DNA of 64,000 bases from JADJLQ01 sp031417835. GTDB lineage: Bacteria; Bacteroidota; Bacteroidia; Chitinophagales; Saprospiraceae. The notes beneath the pieces are model-generated. The model searched no databases, was not told the DNA's origin, and saw only the letters and a list, made by a program, of their open reading frames with translations. A program made the position numbers and the translations under genes. The stretch is from NCBI GenBank assembly GCA_031417835.1, contig JANOWJ010000192.1, positions 54,554 to 118,553 on the forward strand, written 5' to 3'. Below are positions 1-9,868 of the stretch, in pieces; the stretch's first letter is position 1; every line of letters starts with the position of its first letter.

Positions 1-1105
1 CCTTAGAGCGGACGGCATCGATAAAATTTTGATAGTGATTGCCTCCAGCTTTACGGGCCGGACCGGGTTCACGTTTCTGACCTAAAAAAGTCTTGTAGTC
101 ATCGTACCAATTAATGATCATGTACCCTTTATCGCCATAGAATATATTGCCCACTTCGAGCCCATCTTCCTGATTGGTCATCCAGGGTCTGACCACAAAC
201 TCTATCATTTTACCTACTTTGGGGTAATTGAAAGTGACATTCAGTAATTCTGGGGTTTCTTTACAGTCTTTCCACAACATTTTACCACCTACTGCGGAGA
301 TTTCATCAGGAAATCCCACATCCAGTCCCCAGGAGCAAAGATCCATTTCATGAATGCCCTGATTGCCTATATCCCCATTGCCATAATTCCAAAACCAGTG
401 CCAATTATAATGGACATAATTGGGGCTAAAGGTTTTTTCTTGAGCTGGCCCTTGCCAAAGATTCCAATCCAAGCCAGCGGGTACAGGAGCAGTTCCTTTA
501 TCGCCTATGTCAGGTCTCCATTTGTATACTATGCCTTTGGCCAGATAAACTTTTCCTATCAAACCATCTCTCAAATGTTGAATGGCTTCCTGGATCGCTA
601 CTGAGCTGCGCAATTGCACACCATGAGCTACGATTCGATTATATTTTTTTGCTGCATTGATGAGGATTCTTCCTTCATTAAAATCATGCGATACAGGTTT
701 TTCAATATATACATCTTTGCCCGCTTGCATGGCCCACACAGCGGCGAGAGCATGCCAGTGATTGGGGGTAGCTATGCTGACTGCATCTATATTTTTATCA
801 TCAAATACCCGACGCATATCTTGTACAGTGACTACTTTTTTTGAATACATCTTCTCCATGTCAGCCGCACCTTTTTGATTGACCATGTCATCTGCATCGC
901 ATAAGGTGGCTATTTCGACATTACTCAGACCCATGAAGTTTTTGATATGGTCTTTGCCTCTGGCATTGTGCCCTATCACTGCTATTCTGATCCGATCATT
1001 GGCGCCAAATACACTGGCAGGCAGAATCATAGGTATTGAAAATGCAACAGCACCTGGTACCAAAGTTTTTAAGGTTTCGCGCCTTGTTATTTTTTTCATA
1101 CTCAT
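1..1105 (-). CDS. Gfo/Idh/MocA family oxidoreductase, Tat-exported (3' end outside window)
   Basis: An NAD(P)-dependent sugar or polyol dehydrogenase-type protein of the Gfo/Idh/MocA family, predicted periplasmic. The reverse strand reads MSMKKITRRETLKTL, a twin-arginine signal (TRRETLK) followed by a hydrophobic stretch, then a Rossmann segment (IRIAVIGHNARG), the family EKPVSH motif whose Lys is normally catalytic, and GNQGIHEMDLCSWGL, which matches the conserved C-domain helix. About 368 residues are present with no stop before the window edge. Two in-frame ATGs (1105 and 1099) are possible starts. It lies 20 bp behind the SDR gene on the same strand, so the two are probably co-transcribed and act on related sugar substrates. 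The actual substrate cannot be read from the sequence. Confidence 0.9.
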   Translation of the reverse strand, partial: MSMKKITRRETLKTLVPGAVAFSIPMILPASVFGANDRIRIAVIGHNARGKDHIKNFMGLSNVEIATLCDADDMVNQKGAADMEKMYSKKVVTVQDMRRVFDDKNIDAVSIATPNHWHALAAVWAMQAGKDVYIEKPVSHDFNEGRILINAAKKYNRIVAHGVQLRSSVAIQEAIQHLRDGLIGKVYLAKGIVYKWRPDIGDKGTAPVPAGLDWNLWQGPAQEKTFSPNYVHYNWHWFWNYGNGDIGNQGIHEMDLCSWGLDVGFPDEISAVGGKMLWKDCKETPELLNVTFNYPKVGKMIEFVVRPWMTNQEDGLEVGNIFYGDKGYMIINWYDDYKTFLGQKREPGPARKAGGNHYQNFIDAVRSK

Positions 1106-1125
1106 TATTTGTATACTGAAAGTAA

Positions 1126-1896
1126 TTAAAGTTTTGAAATAGTAAGTCCTCCATCTAACATAAAGACATGACCAGTAGAGTAGGGGAATGCACCATTGGC
1201 CAAGGCTTTTACAGCTAAACCGATATCTTCCGGGGTACCCCATCTGGGTTGAAGTGTGAGGCCATCTGCGATCAACGTATCGTACTTTTCTTTTACACCT
1301 GCGGTCATATCAGACTTAATGATGCCTGGTCTGATTTCATAAACCGGGATATCATGCTTTGCCATCCGGACTGCAAAAAGCTGCGTCATCATCGAGATAC
1401 CTGATTTGGAAATACAATATTCACCACGCATCGTAGATGCTACCGTAGCAGAAATAGAACTTATGTTGATGATTTGAGCTTGAAAATCGTAGTTTTTTTC
1501 TTTTTGTTCTATCATCCAGTTTGCCACAGATTGTGTCATGAAGAAAGGACCTCGCAAGTTAGTATTCATCACATGGTCAAAACTTTCAACAGTGGTTTGT
1601 AATATATCTAGTCGGACTTTGGGTGCTACACCAGCATTATTGACTAATAAATTCAATTGGCCAAAATCTGATTTGATAGCATGCAAGATATGGGCATGAT
1701 CGCTTAGCGATGCAATGTTACCCTGACAATAAATGACTTTATGCCCATGTTGGCGTAGTGTATCGAGCGTAGCCTCTACATCTGATGCCGGGCGCATGCC
1801 GTTGATAGCCAGATTAAAGCCGAGGTCAGCCAATGCATGAGCTATACCAAGCCCTATTCCTCGACTTCCTCCTGTGATCAATGCTACTTTTTTCAT
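1126..1896 (-). CDS. SDR family NAD(P)-dependent oxidoreductase (3-ketoacyl-ACP reductase-like)
   Basis: A classical short-chain dehydrogenase of 256 aa, the usual family length, cytoplasmic. The cofactor loop TGGSRGIG is at residues 8-15, the NNAG motif at 86-89, and the catalytic set includes Ser in INISSIS near 147 with Tyr160 and Lys164 (YCISK). The ATG at 1896 is followed immediately by the nucleotide-binding strand, so the start is secure. Annotation pipelines usually call such proteins 3-ketoacyl-ACP reductases, but the neighbouring Gfo/Idh/MocA gene 20 bp downstream suggests a role in sugar or polyol oxidation. That role is inferred from context only. Confidence 0.88.
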   Translation of the reverse strand: MKKVALITGGSRGIGLGIAHALADLGFNLAINGMRPASDVEATLDTLRQHGHKVIYCQGNIASLSDHAHILHAIKSDFGQLNLLVNNAGVAPKVRLDILQTTVESFDHVMNTNLRGPFFMTQSVANWMIEQKEKNYDFQAQIINISSISATVASTMRGEYCISKSGISMMTQLFAVRMAKHDIPVYEIRPGIIKSDMTAGVKEKYDTLIADGLTLQPRWGTPEDIGLAVKALANGAFPYSTGHVFMLDGGLTISKL

Positions 1897-2016
1897 GTTA
1901 TAAATATGAGCATTTTTTTTAAAAACATTATTTCACTCTTATTTTTTGTTTTAACCTCATAAAAAAGGTGACCGATGCGTTAAAAGTTAATCATCAGTTA
2001 ATCCAGGCAGAAACCC

Positions 2017-2024
2017 TAACTTTA
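2017..2024 (+). promoter_or_regulatory. Near-consensus Bacteroidota -7 element (TAACTTTA)
   Basis: One mismatch to TAnnTTTG, about 40 nt ahead of the alpha-2-macroglobulin ATG. No clear -33 TTTG is visible at the right distance. Confidence 0.35.
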
Positions 2025-2065
2025 TGCTGTTCACATGCATCTTGACTACAATAAACTAATACATT

Positions 2066-5000
2066 ATGAGAATAATTTGGATACTGACCGGCATCGGTAT
2101 ATGGATGTTAAGTTTGATATCTTGCGCCGGATCTAAATCTAAAACAGGATCAATACCCATGCCAAGCTCCTATGAAGATTTATGGAAGAGTGTAGATCAA
2201 AAAGACCGTGAAGGCCTGCCACTATCAGCAGTCACTATCGTAGACAGCATAGCATATATGGCTAAAAAAGAAGCCAACGCTGTCCAACAAATCAAAACTC
2301 TTATTTACCAAGCTAAATATAGATCCCAACTGGATGAAGCAGGACTTAAAAAAGGCATTGAACTCTTCGAAGCAGATCTAAAATCTACTTCAGATCCAAT
2401 CGTCAAATCTCTTATTCATTCCTTGCAAGCTCAATTGTATCAACAATACTTTGATCAGAATAGATGGCTCATCCGCAGTAGGACTACAGTGCACGATGCT
2501 CAGGATATCAATATAGAAAGTTGGTCTCCCATCGACTTTTTAAGAAAAATTCGTTTCCATTACATCGCATCATTCCAGGAGAAAGCTCTTAAGGCTGCTG
2601 GGATTCAAGAGTATAAACTTTTATTGACAGAAGGCAAGGGTGCAGATACAGTCCGGCCTTTTTTGTATGATATATTGGCCCACAGGGCATTGGATTATTT
2701 TATGAATACAAGATCTGATTTGGATCTCATCCATGATGATTTTGTATTTGATCAACCAATATTATTTGCGCCTACTGATCAGTTTATAGGCATCAAAACA
2801 TTTTCGACGGTAGATTCCATGTCTTTTCATAGGACGGTGATGCAATTGTTTCAAGACTTGGAATCCTTTCACCAGAAGGATATGGTACCCAATGCTTTGA
2901 TAGATGTGGTGCAAAAACGATTACAATTTGTATATGAAAATTATAGCGGTGCTGAAAAGGAAAAATGGTATGTCGCTGCTTTAGATCAAAAGATCAATCA
3001 ATACAAATCTATGAGATGGAGTGCACCATTTCTACTGAGAAAAGCGATGTTGTTTATTGATTTGGGTCAACGGTATGAGGCAGGACAGCCTGATACTACC
3101 TATCATGGATATCTGATCAAATCTGTCGAAATATTGAAGATTATCATACAAGAATATAAAGGCACTTCAGAAGCCAATCAAGCAGAAAACCTTCTAAATA
3201 GTCTCCTGCAGACCAATCTGGAAGCTCAAGCAGAAATAGTCAATCTTCCGGACAAACCTTTTCGAATATTACTGACCTATCGCAATGCAACCAAGATATT
3301 CGCTAGCGTTTACCTCATAGATCAAACTATGCGGCAAAAATTATCACGTATACCTACCGTAGATGCTGTAGCTCAAATTGCAAAATTGAACGTTGTACAA
3401 TCTTCACAGCACACCTTACCGCCTACCAGTGACCTTCAATCTCACAAGGTAGAGCTAAAAATGAGTGAATTGACTCCAGGGATGTATGCAATCATCTTGT
3501 CTAGTAGCGAAAATTTTAAAGTAGGCGAACATGAAATTGCATTATTGTATACGCATGTGTCCAATATAGCATATTTCCATTCGTTTAATCAATATCATTA
3601 TGCAAGTGCGTCAAGAATACAAACGGCTAGTGAATTGTATATAGTGGATCGTCATTTGGGCTCGCCTATGGTAGATGTTCAGGCTACCTTTTATGAGAAT
3701 CAATATGAACCTTCTACTCAATCCTACAAATGGGTAAAAATAAATGATAAAAAATCTGATATACATGGTCGTATTGTTCCTGAACTTCCAAAGAATAAAA
3801 ACTTTTCTGTGCATTTATCGAAAGGCAAAGACCAATTATGGTTGGATGAAGGCTTTTCCAATACATCATACTATCAAGAGCAACTGAGAGAAACAACCGA
3901 CATCTTGTTTTTTTTAGACCGCTCCATTTATCGACCTGGTCAAACCATTTATTTTAAAGCATTGGCTATGGTCAGAGATGCTAAACGCAATCCGAGGATC
4001 TTAAGCGGAAATAAAATAGACCTCACATTGACAGATGCTAATGGTCAAGCTCTAAGTACAAAATCGTTTACTTCAAATGAATATGGGACTTTTCATGGTT
4101 CATTTGTAGCGCCTACCAATGGCTTGATGGGTTCGATGTCACTGATATCAAATATGAACCAAGCAAGCATACAGTTTCAAGTGGAAGAATATAAACGACC
4201 TAAATTTGAAGTTCAATTTGATACCAATAAAATAATAAACAGATTAAATGAAGTAGTATCGATCTCTGGGTTAGCTAAAAACTATGCTGGCAACGTAGTA
4301 GATCAGGCAAAAGTAAAGTACAAGGTCACTAGGAAGCGTTATTATCAACCGGTACCATGGTGGGGTTGGAAAGGTCTTTATCCGCACCATAGCGAACCGA
4401 AGATCATAGCCCAAGGAGTCAGCAATACCTCAACGGATGGAAAATTCAATATTCCATTCACAGCACTTCCCGAGCCCAATATAGACCTGGCCAAAGACGA
4501 TGTCAGTTTTGTTTATACGGTAGAAGTGGACATCACAGATTTTACAGGTGAAACCCGATCAGCGACCGCATCGTATCGAATAGGAACTAAAAATTTAATT
4601 CTTGGGTCTATTTTAAATCAAACTGAACATACGGACAGCCTCAAAGAGATCCTCATTTTAGCGACTGATTTAAACGGAGTGCCTGTACAGTCGCAGGGAT
4701 CTCTAGTATTGTACAAACTAAAAGAACCATCAAGACATTATAGATCCCGATATTGGGAGCAACCAGATCTTTTTTTATATACGGAAATGGAATATCACAA
4801 GTGGTTTCCGACTGATCCTTATAAAGATGAACAATTGATTCATACCTGGCCAGTAGCCAGTACGGTGTTTACTGTCGACTACACAACCCAGCGAGCATAT
4901 AAATTAAGTAATAAACTGGAGCCGGGTATATATAAGTTAGTAGCCACTTCGAATGATAAGAATCAATCTAAGGCCACCTATGAAAATTATTTCTGGGTGG

Positions 5001-8000
5001 AGGACCCTGCCAAAGGTCTATTTAAATCCATAGAGCCATTGCGGTTACATCAGAGTGCTTCTATAGTCGAGCCAGGACAAGAAATCCAAACGATTTTAAG
5101 GACACTCTCAAATCCACAATATGTTTTATTATCCTCTTCGCGATCAGATCGAAGTGAATGGTTAGTCAATAATGGTTTGACCAGAGATCAGCTGAAGCTA
5201 ACCGAAAAGGATAGGGGTACTACGCATCAAGACTTGTATTTTATGATCGAGGATAATCGAGTGTACTCCAGTCAAATGGCTTATGGTATCGCTCATAATA
5301 AAGATCTTCTGATACAAACGATATCATTTAGAGATAAACTAGCCCCGGGGCAAGCTGAAGAATGGACCTTGAAGATCAGCGGTACACATAAAGATAAACT
5401 GGTAGCTGAAGTGGTAGCGGGTATGTATGATCAATCTTTAGATGCACTATATCCACATGAATGGCGTCGGGATTTATATCATATGAACTATGAGTCGATT
5501 GTGCGTTATCTAGCTGCGGGTTTTAGTACCACAGGTTCCATATTTTTAAATGGGCAACAGAATATTTACAAAGAAATTGAGTCAACTGAATATCGGAATT
5601 TGAATTGGTTTGGATTTGAAATCTATGGGAACATGATCTATGATACTCGGGGTGGGCGAGTGATGAAGTCCCAAAATGCCATGCCTCAAGCAGATGGTAT
5701 GGCCAATGCAGAAGCTAAACTTGCAACACCACCTTCTGTGCAGCGAGATGAAGAAGTCAAAGAAGAAAACGATGTAAAGGATGGAAATCAAGCTACCTCA
5801 TCTGTCCCTCCATTAAGAAAAAATCTAAAAGAAACTGTCTTTTTTTATCCAGATCTCAAAACTGATCAAGAAGGAAATATCCTGTTGAAGTTTAAGATGA
5901 ATGAGGCGCTGACTCGATGGCGATTGATGGTATTTGGGCATACTACAGACCTTAAGAGCGGATATCTGGAGCAGACAGTAGTCACACAAAAGGAGCTTAT
6001 GGTCTTTCCAAATGCACCTCGATTTGTTAGACACGGCGATCGATTGGAGTTTCCAGCAAAGGTGTCTAATCTAAGTAAAAAACAGATCACAGGTCAAGCA
6101 AGACTTGAATTATTTGATCCGATGAATGGTAAAAACTTGAATACATCGTTTGCCGTTAGTGCCGGTAAAGCAACATTTACTATACCAATAGGTCAATCTT
6201 CGCCTTTGTCTTGGACTTTACTGGTCCCCGATGACTATCTTGGTATGTTGGGCTATAGGGTCATCGCAGAATCTGAAGCTATGACGGATGGTGAAGAAAA
6301 TGTGATGCCAGTGCTCACCAATAGAATGTTGGTCACAGAGACGATGCCATTCCAGGTCAAATCAAATCAAAGCAAATCTTTTGTATTTAATGAACTGATC
6401 TCCAAATCGACATCAAAGACTTTAAAACACCAAGCTTTTACATTAGAGTGCACGACTAATCCGGCTTGGTATGCGATTCAGGCTTTGCCTTATATGATGG
6501 AGTATCCTCACGAATGTACAGAGCAGTTAGTCAATCGGTTGTACGCTAATTCGCTTGCTGCTACTATTATCCAGAGCAATCCTCACATCAAAACCGTATT
6601 TGATGCGTGGAACAGATCAGGAGATCTCAAAAGCCCATTGAGTAAAAATCAAGAGCTAAAGGCGGCTGTCCTCGACGAAACTCCCTGGGTACGGGAATCA
6701 CTCAATGTAGAAGAACAACAAAAGATGATTGCACTTTTGTTTGACTTGAATAAAATAGCAAACGAAAAAATCCAAGTGATGCAGATCTTACGCCAAAGAC
6801 AGTTAAGCAATGGTGGATTTCCATGGTTTGACGGTAGAGACGATTGGTATATCACACAATATATTTTGGAAAGTCTGGGTCATCTCAAAAAATTAGGCGC
6901 TCTGCAAAATGAACTGGATGATGTCATACAAAAGGCAGTCCTATATTGTGATAGAGAACTGATCAAACATTTTGAAGAACTGAAAAAGATTGCAAAAAAG
7001 GAGGACATTGGATTGAATGAAATAGCTATTCATTACCTATATATGCGCTCCTTTTATAATTCTATTGAAATTGAAAATAAAATAGCGTTTAATTACTTTT
7101 TAAAAACATCCGAACGCGATTGGCTAAAACAAAGCCTTTACAGTCAGGGTATGATCGCACTGGCTCTTCATCGCTGGACTGCTGAATCAAAGACGCCACT
7201 TAAAATATTGGCATCACTCTCAGAAAAAGCCCAGCATCATGATGAATTGGGTATGTATTGGAAATTTGATCAGGGTTACCGATGGTTTGAGTTGCCGATT
7301 GAAACACAAGCTTTATTGGTAGAAGCTTATGCTGAAATCAAGCCAGGTCATGATCAGGAGGTAGATGATATGAGGATATGGTTGTTAAAAAACAAACAAA
7401 CAAATCGGTGGTCAAGCACCAAGTCTACTGCCGCGGCTATATATGCATTGATGCTCCAGGGTAAATCCTGGATCAGCGAATCAAATTTGCCAGATGTCAT
7501 GTGGGGTGCGGATAAAGTAGTGGTAGCCAAAGATAAAGTTGTGCCTGGGTTGGGTTATTTCAAAATTGTAAAAGCAGCCTCCGCTATCAATACCTCTTTA
7601 GCAAATCTTCAAGTCAAAAACCCCAATAATCATATTTTATGGGGAGCTTTATATTGGCAGTATTTTGAAGACCTCGAAAAGATTACCTCATTTAAGTCTA
7701 CACCGTTGACGATCAATAAAAAATTGTATTTGGAGAAAACCGACGGCAATACCCTTAGTTTGCGTCCATTTTCCGAACTGATCGTTGGCGAAAAACTAAT
7801 CGTGCGAATAGAGATCAAAGTAGATCGTCCGATGGATTATGTACATTTAAAAGATATGAGAGCTGCCGGATTAGAGCCGATCAATGCCATCAGTCAATAC
7901 AAGATGCAAGGCGGTCTTGGCTATTACGAAAGCACCAAGGATCTAGCGACACACTTTTTTATAGATCACATCGCTCCGGGTACCTACGTGCTGGAATACC

Positions 8001-8113
8001 CTCTCCGGGTGACACAACGAGGGATGTTTTCTAATGGTATCAGTAGCATGGAGTGTATGTATGCTCCAGAATTTAGTACCCACTCTAAGGGTGAAGTGAT
8101 TACTATAAAATAA
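2066..8113 (+). CDS. Alpha-2-macroglobulin family lipoprotein with intact thioester motif
   Basis: A 2015-aa bacterial alpha-2-macroglobulin, a family of periplasmic traps that bind attacking proteases. The N-terminus is a lipoprotein signal ending in LISC (Cys20), so it should be lipid-anchored. Around residue 613 the MG2-type motif DRSIYRPGQTIYFKA is clear. Residues about 1198-1250 form a low-complexity charged linker (Lys, Glu, Asp, Gln, Pro) just before the alpha-2-macroglobulin core that begins near 1255; it sits where a protease bait region would lie. The thioester motif CTEQ is at Cys1484, followed by an alpha-helical thioester domain to about residue 1790 and a C-terminal macroglobulin-like domain. 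Many proteobacterial homologues sit beside the PBP1c gene pbpC; none is seen here. Slightly longer than the enterobacterial proteins. Confidence 0.93.
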   Translation: MRIIWILTGIGIWMLSLISCAGSKSKTGSIPMPSSYEDLWKSVDQKDREGLPLSAVTIVDSIAYMAKKEANAVQQIKTLIYQAKYRSQLDEAGLKKGIELFEADLKSTSDPIVKSLIHSLQAQLYQQYFDQNRWLIRSRTTVHDAQDINIESWSPIDFLRKIRFHYIASFQEKALKAAGIQEYKLLLTEGKGADTVRPFLYDILAHRALDYFMNTRSDLDLIHDDFVFDQPILFAPTDQFIGIKTFSTVDSMSFHRTVMQLFQDLESFHQKDMVPNALIDVVQKRLQFVYENYSGAEKEKWYVAALDQKINQYKSMRWSAPFLLRKAMLFIDLGQRYEAGQPDTTYHGYLIKSVEILKIIIQEYKGTSEANQAENLLNSLLQTNLEAQAEIVNLPDKPFRILLTYRNATKIFASVYLIDQTMRQKLSRIPTVDAVAQIAKLNVVQSSQHTLPPTSDLQSHKVELKMSELTPGMYAIILSSSENFKVGEHEIALLYTHVSNIAYFHSFNQYHYASASRIQTASELYIVDRHLGSPMVDVQATFYENQYEPSTQSYKWVKINDKKSDIHGRIVPELPKNKNFSVHLSKGKDQLWLDEGFSNTSYYQEQLRETTDILFFLDRSIYRPGQTIYFKALAMVRDAKRNPRILSGNKIDLTLTDANGQALSTKSFTSNEYGTFHGSFVAPTNGLMGSMSLISNMNQASIQFQVEEYKRPKFEVQFDTNKIINRLNEVVSISGLAKNYAGNVVDQAKVKYKVTRKRYYQPVPWWGWKGLYPHHSEPKIIAQGVSNTSTDGKFNIPFTALPEPNIDLAKDDVSFVYTVEVDITDFTGETRSATASYRIGTKNLILGSILNQTEHTDSLKEILILATDLNGVPVQSQGSLVLYKLKEPSRHYRSRYWEQPDLFLYTEMEYHKWFPTDPYKDEQLIHTWPVASTVFTVDYTTQRAYKLSNKLEPGIYKLVATSNDKNQSKATYENYFWVEDPAKGLFKSIEPLRLHQSASIVEPGQEIQTILRTLSNPQYVLLSSSRSDRSEWLVNNGLTRDQLKLTEKDRGTTHQDLYFMIEDNRVYSSQMAYGIAHNKDLLIQTISFRDKLAPGQAEEWTLKISGTHKDKLVAEVVAGMYDQSLDALYPHEWRRDLYHMNYESIVRYLAAGFSTTGSIFLNGQQNIYKEIESTEYRNLNWFGFEIYGNMIYDTRGGRVMKSQNAMPQADGMANAEAKLATPPSVQRDEEVKEENDVKDGNQATSSVPPLRKNLKETVFFYPDLKTDQEGNILLKFKMNEALTRWRLMVFGHTTDLKSGYLEQTVVTQKELMVFPNAPRFVRHGDRLEFPAKVSNLSKKQITGQARLELFDPMNGKNLNTSFAVSAGKATFTIPIGQSSPLSWTLLVPDDYLGMLGYRVIAESEAMTDGEENVMPVLTNRMLVTETMPFQVKSNQSKSFVFNELISKSTSKTLKHQAFTLECTTNPAWYAIQALPYMMEYPHECTEQLVNRLYANSLAATIIQSNPHIKTVFDAWNRSGDLKSPLSKNQELKAAVLDETPWVRESLNVEEQQKMIALLFDLNKIANEKIQVMQILRQRQLSNGGFPWFDGRDDWYITQYILESLGHLKKLGALQNELDDVIQKAVLYCDRELIKHFEELKKIAKKEDIGLNEIAIHYLYMRSFYNSIEIENKIAFNYFLKTSERDWLKQSLYSQGMIALALHRWTAESKTPLKILASLSEKAQHHDELGMYWKFDQGYRWFELPIETQALLVEAYAEIKPGHDQEVDDMRIWLLKNKQTNRWSSTKSTAAAIYALMLQGKSWISESNLPDVMWGADKVVVAKDKVVPGLGYFKIVKAASAINTSLANLQVKNPNNHILWGALYWQYFEDLEKITSFKSTPLTINKKLYLEKTDGNTLSLRPFSELIVGEKLIVRIEIKVDRPMDYVHLKDMRAAGLEPINAISQYKMQGGLGYYESTKDLATHFFIDHIAPGTYVLEYPLRVTQRGMFSNGISSMECMYAPEFSTHSKGEVITIK

Positions 8114-8207
8114 TACTGCTCATCAGATAAAATGTGACTTTTGTCGAATGATATTTTTGTTTCGCACCTGAATCAACAATTTTGACCTTATTGAATTGAT
8201 TCAAAAG

Positions 8208-8834
8208 ATGGGCAATATGGATGATATAGAAAAAAATTCCAGAGATCTAGAAGTAAATAGTACTATCCGTAATCATATGGTTTGGGCCATGGGGGCAGGT
8301 TTTATACCGGTACCCATAGCGGATTTTTTTGCAGTAGGAGCTATCCAGCTAGACATGGTGCGTCAGATGTGTAGATTATATGACATTGAATTTAAAGAGA
8401 ACGAAGGAAAAGCTATTATTTCGTCGCTCACTTCTTCAGGTTTGGCCCGCCTGGCAGCTCGGACCATTGTAAAATTTATCCCTGGGGCAGGGAGCTTTAT
8501 AGGAGGTATGGCGGTCTCTATCCTATCCGGAGCGTCTACCTTTGCTTTAGGTCAAGCTTTTAAACGACATTTTGAAACAGGAGGTACTTTTTTGGATTTT
8601 GACCTATCTCGTCTTAAAAAAGTATACGATGAAATGTTTGAAAAAGGTAAAGAAGAAGCTGAACACATCCGTCAAGATGAAAAGAAGACCGAAGATATCG
8701 TAAGGAAAGAGAGTCTTGGGACTACCGCCAGTGTGATCGACAAGCTGGCCGATCTAGGTCGACTGAGAGAACATGGTCATATCACTGAATCGGAGTTTTT
8801 AAAAATGAAAGAAAAATTATTGTCGGAGTTATAG
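8208..8834 (+). CDS. DUF697 protein with C-terminal SHOCT domain
   Basis: Residues about 15-125 match the DUF697 pattern seen at the C-terminus of some Era-like GTPases: a Gly-rich hydrophobic pair of segments (AMGAGFIPVPIADFF and KFIPGAGSFIGGMAVSIL) that could insert in or lie on a membrane. A charged helix follows. The last 35 residues (DKLADLGRLREHGHITESEF) match SHOCT, a short C-terminal domain found on many unrelated bacterial proteins. No GTPase domain is present, so this is a stand-alone DUF697 protein. The in-frame TTG at 8196 is a possible earlier start, but the ATG at 8208 is preferred, and another ATG lies at 8217. It converges on the deoxynucleoside kinase gene. Function unknown. 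Confidence 0.8.
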   Translation: MGNMDDIEKNSRDLEVNSTIRNHMVWAMGAGFIPVPIADFFAVGAIQLDMVRQMCRLYDIEFKENEGKAIISSLTSSGLARLAARTIVKFIPGAGSFIGGMAVSILSGASTFALGQAFKRHFETGGTFLDFDLSRLKKVYDEMFEKGKEEAEHIRQDEKKTEDIVRKESLGTTASVIDKLADLGRLREHGHITESEFLKMKEKLLSEL

Positions 8835-8850
8835 ACCAGGAGATCGAAAA

Positions 8851-9483
8851 TCACGAAAACAAACCATGGATTTTGCTGTCAATCATGCTGATGATCTTAC
8901 CCAAGTCTTCAGATTGATTGATAAAATCAATTTCATCGATAGGTACTATGAGTAATTTTGAAGTGTAGCCATCTATCCAATCGTCATACTTCTTATTCAG
9001 TTTTTTGAGATAATCTAAGCTCATATTGCCTTCATAATCTCTCCCGCGCGTATGAATATGCCCTACCAATGTTGAGATACTGGCTTTAAGATAAATCAAA
9101 AGATCAGGCGGGGCTATCTGAGATGTCATCGTTTGAAACAAATGTTGATAGGACTCAAAGTCTCGTTTTGTCATAAGCCCCATCTCATAGAGGTTGGGTG
9201 CAAAAATGCAAGCGTCTTCGTAAATAGTGCGATCTTGGATCACAGGATGTTCCCCGGCTCTGATAGAAAGGATTTGCCTGTACCGACTATGTAAAAAATG
9301 AATTTGAAGGTTAAAAGACCACCGATTCATATCAAAATAAAAATCTGACAGATAGGGATTGTCTGTTGCATCTTCATACATGACATCCCAGTTGTAATGC
9401 ATTCCCAATTTGCTCGCTAGCGAAGTCTTGCCTGCTCCAATATTACCGGCTATTGCGATGTGTTTGATCGGTTGGATTTCCAT
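8851..9483 (-). CDS. Deoxynucleoside kinase (deoxyadenosine/deoxyguanosine kinase type)
   Basis: A 210-aa nucleoside salvage kinase that phosphorylates deoxyribonucleosides with ATP in the cytoplasm. The P-loop GNIGAGKTSLA comes right after the first strand, followed by YEDATDNPYLSDFY and the DRTIYEDACIFAPN segment, which corresponds to the DRS-type motif of the dNK family. An RGRDYEG lid region lies near residue 150. An in-frame TTG at 9495 would add four residues, but the ATG at 9483 leads directly into the expected N-terminus (MEIQPIKHIAIAGNIG). The substrate base is not decidable from sequence alone. Confidence 0.9.
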   Translation of the reverse strand: MEIQPIKHIAIAGNIGAGKTSLASKLGMHYNWDVMYEDATDNPYLSDFYFDMNRWSFNLQIHFLHSRYRQILSIRAGEHPVIQDRTIYEDACIFAPNLYEMGLMTKRDFESYQHLFQTMTSQIAPPDLLIYLKASISTLVGHIHTRGRDYEGNMSLDYLKKLNKKYDDWIDGYTSKLLIVPIDEIDFINQSEDLGKIISMIDSKIHGLFS

Positions 9484-9534
9484 TCTCAGACGCAAGATAA
9501 TACAAGCCTCAGAAATAATAAATCTTTAAAATCG

Positions 9535-9542
9535 TATCTTTA
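9535..9542 (+). promoter_or_regulatory. Near-consensus -7 element (TATCTTTA)
   Basis: One mismatch to TAnnTTTG, 36 nt ahead of the gatC ATG, in the divergent gap between the kinase and gatC. Confidence 0.35.
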
Positions 9543-9577
9543 GCGATCATTTTATGCAGCTAATCTAATATATCTTC

Positions 9578-9868
9578 ATGCAAATTGACCGTGATTTAAT
9601 TTTGAAACTGGAAATGTTAGCACAATTAGAACTTTCTGAGGATGAACGAGGTCATTTGCAAAAAGACTTGGAAAATATCATTGAGATGGTAGATAAGCTT
9701 CAAGAGGTCGACACGAACGGGCTAGAGCCTCTTGTGCATCTTGGGAGTAGATCTGCCATTATACGCAAAGATGAACCGGGAACCCAACTTTCAAGGTCAG
9801 AAGCCTTAGCCAATGCGACCATTAAAGATGAGCTATATTTTTTAGTACCTAAAGTAATAGAGAAATGA
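9578..9868 (+). CDS. gatC: Asp-tRNA(Asn)/Glu-tRNA(Gln) amidotransferase subunit C
   Basis: A 96-aa protein of the usual GatC length that stabilises the GatA-GatB complex converting misacylated Glu-tRNA(Gln) or Asp-tRNA(Asn) to the correct amide. It shows the typical pattern LAQLELSEDERGHLQKDLENII, then LVHLGSRSAIIRKDEP and the C-terminal phrase YFLVPKVIEK. As is common in Bacteroidota, gatA and gatB are not adjacent. Its stop overlaps the next ATG by four bases (ATGA), so the ABC ATPase is likely translationally coupled to it, although no functional link is known. Confidence 0.93.
   Translation: MQIDRDLILKLEMLAQLELSEDERGHLQKDLENIIEMVDKLQEVDTNGLEPLVHLGSRSAIIRKDEPGTQLSRSEALANATIKDELYFLVPKVIEK

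Noticed and set aside
350..1142. Forward-strand ORFs over the Gfo/Idh/MocA gene
   Set aside because: They have no recognisable domain or codon sense and lie opposite a clear reverse-strand oxidoreductase frame.
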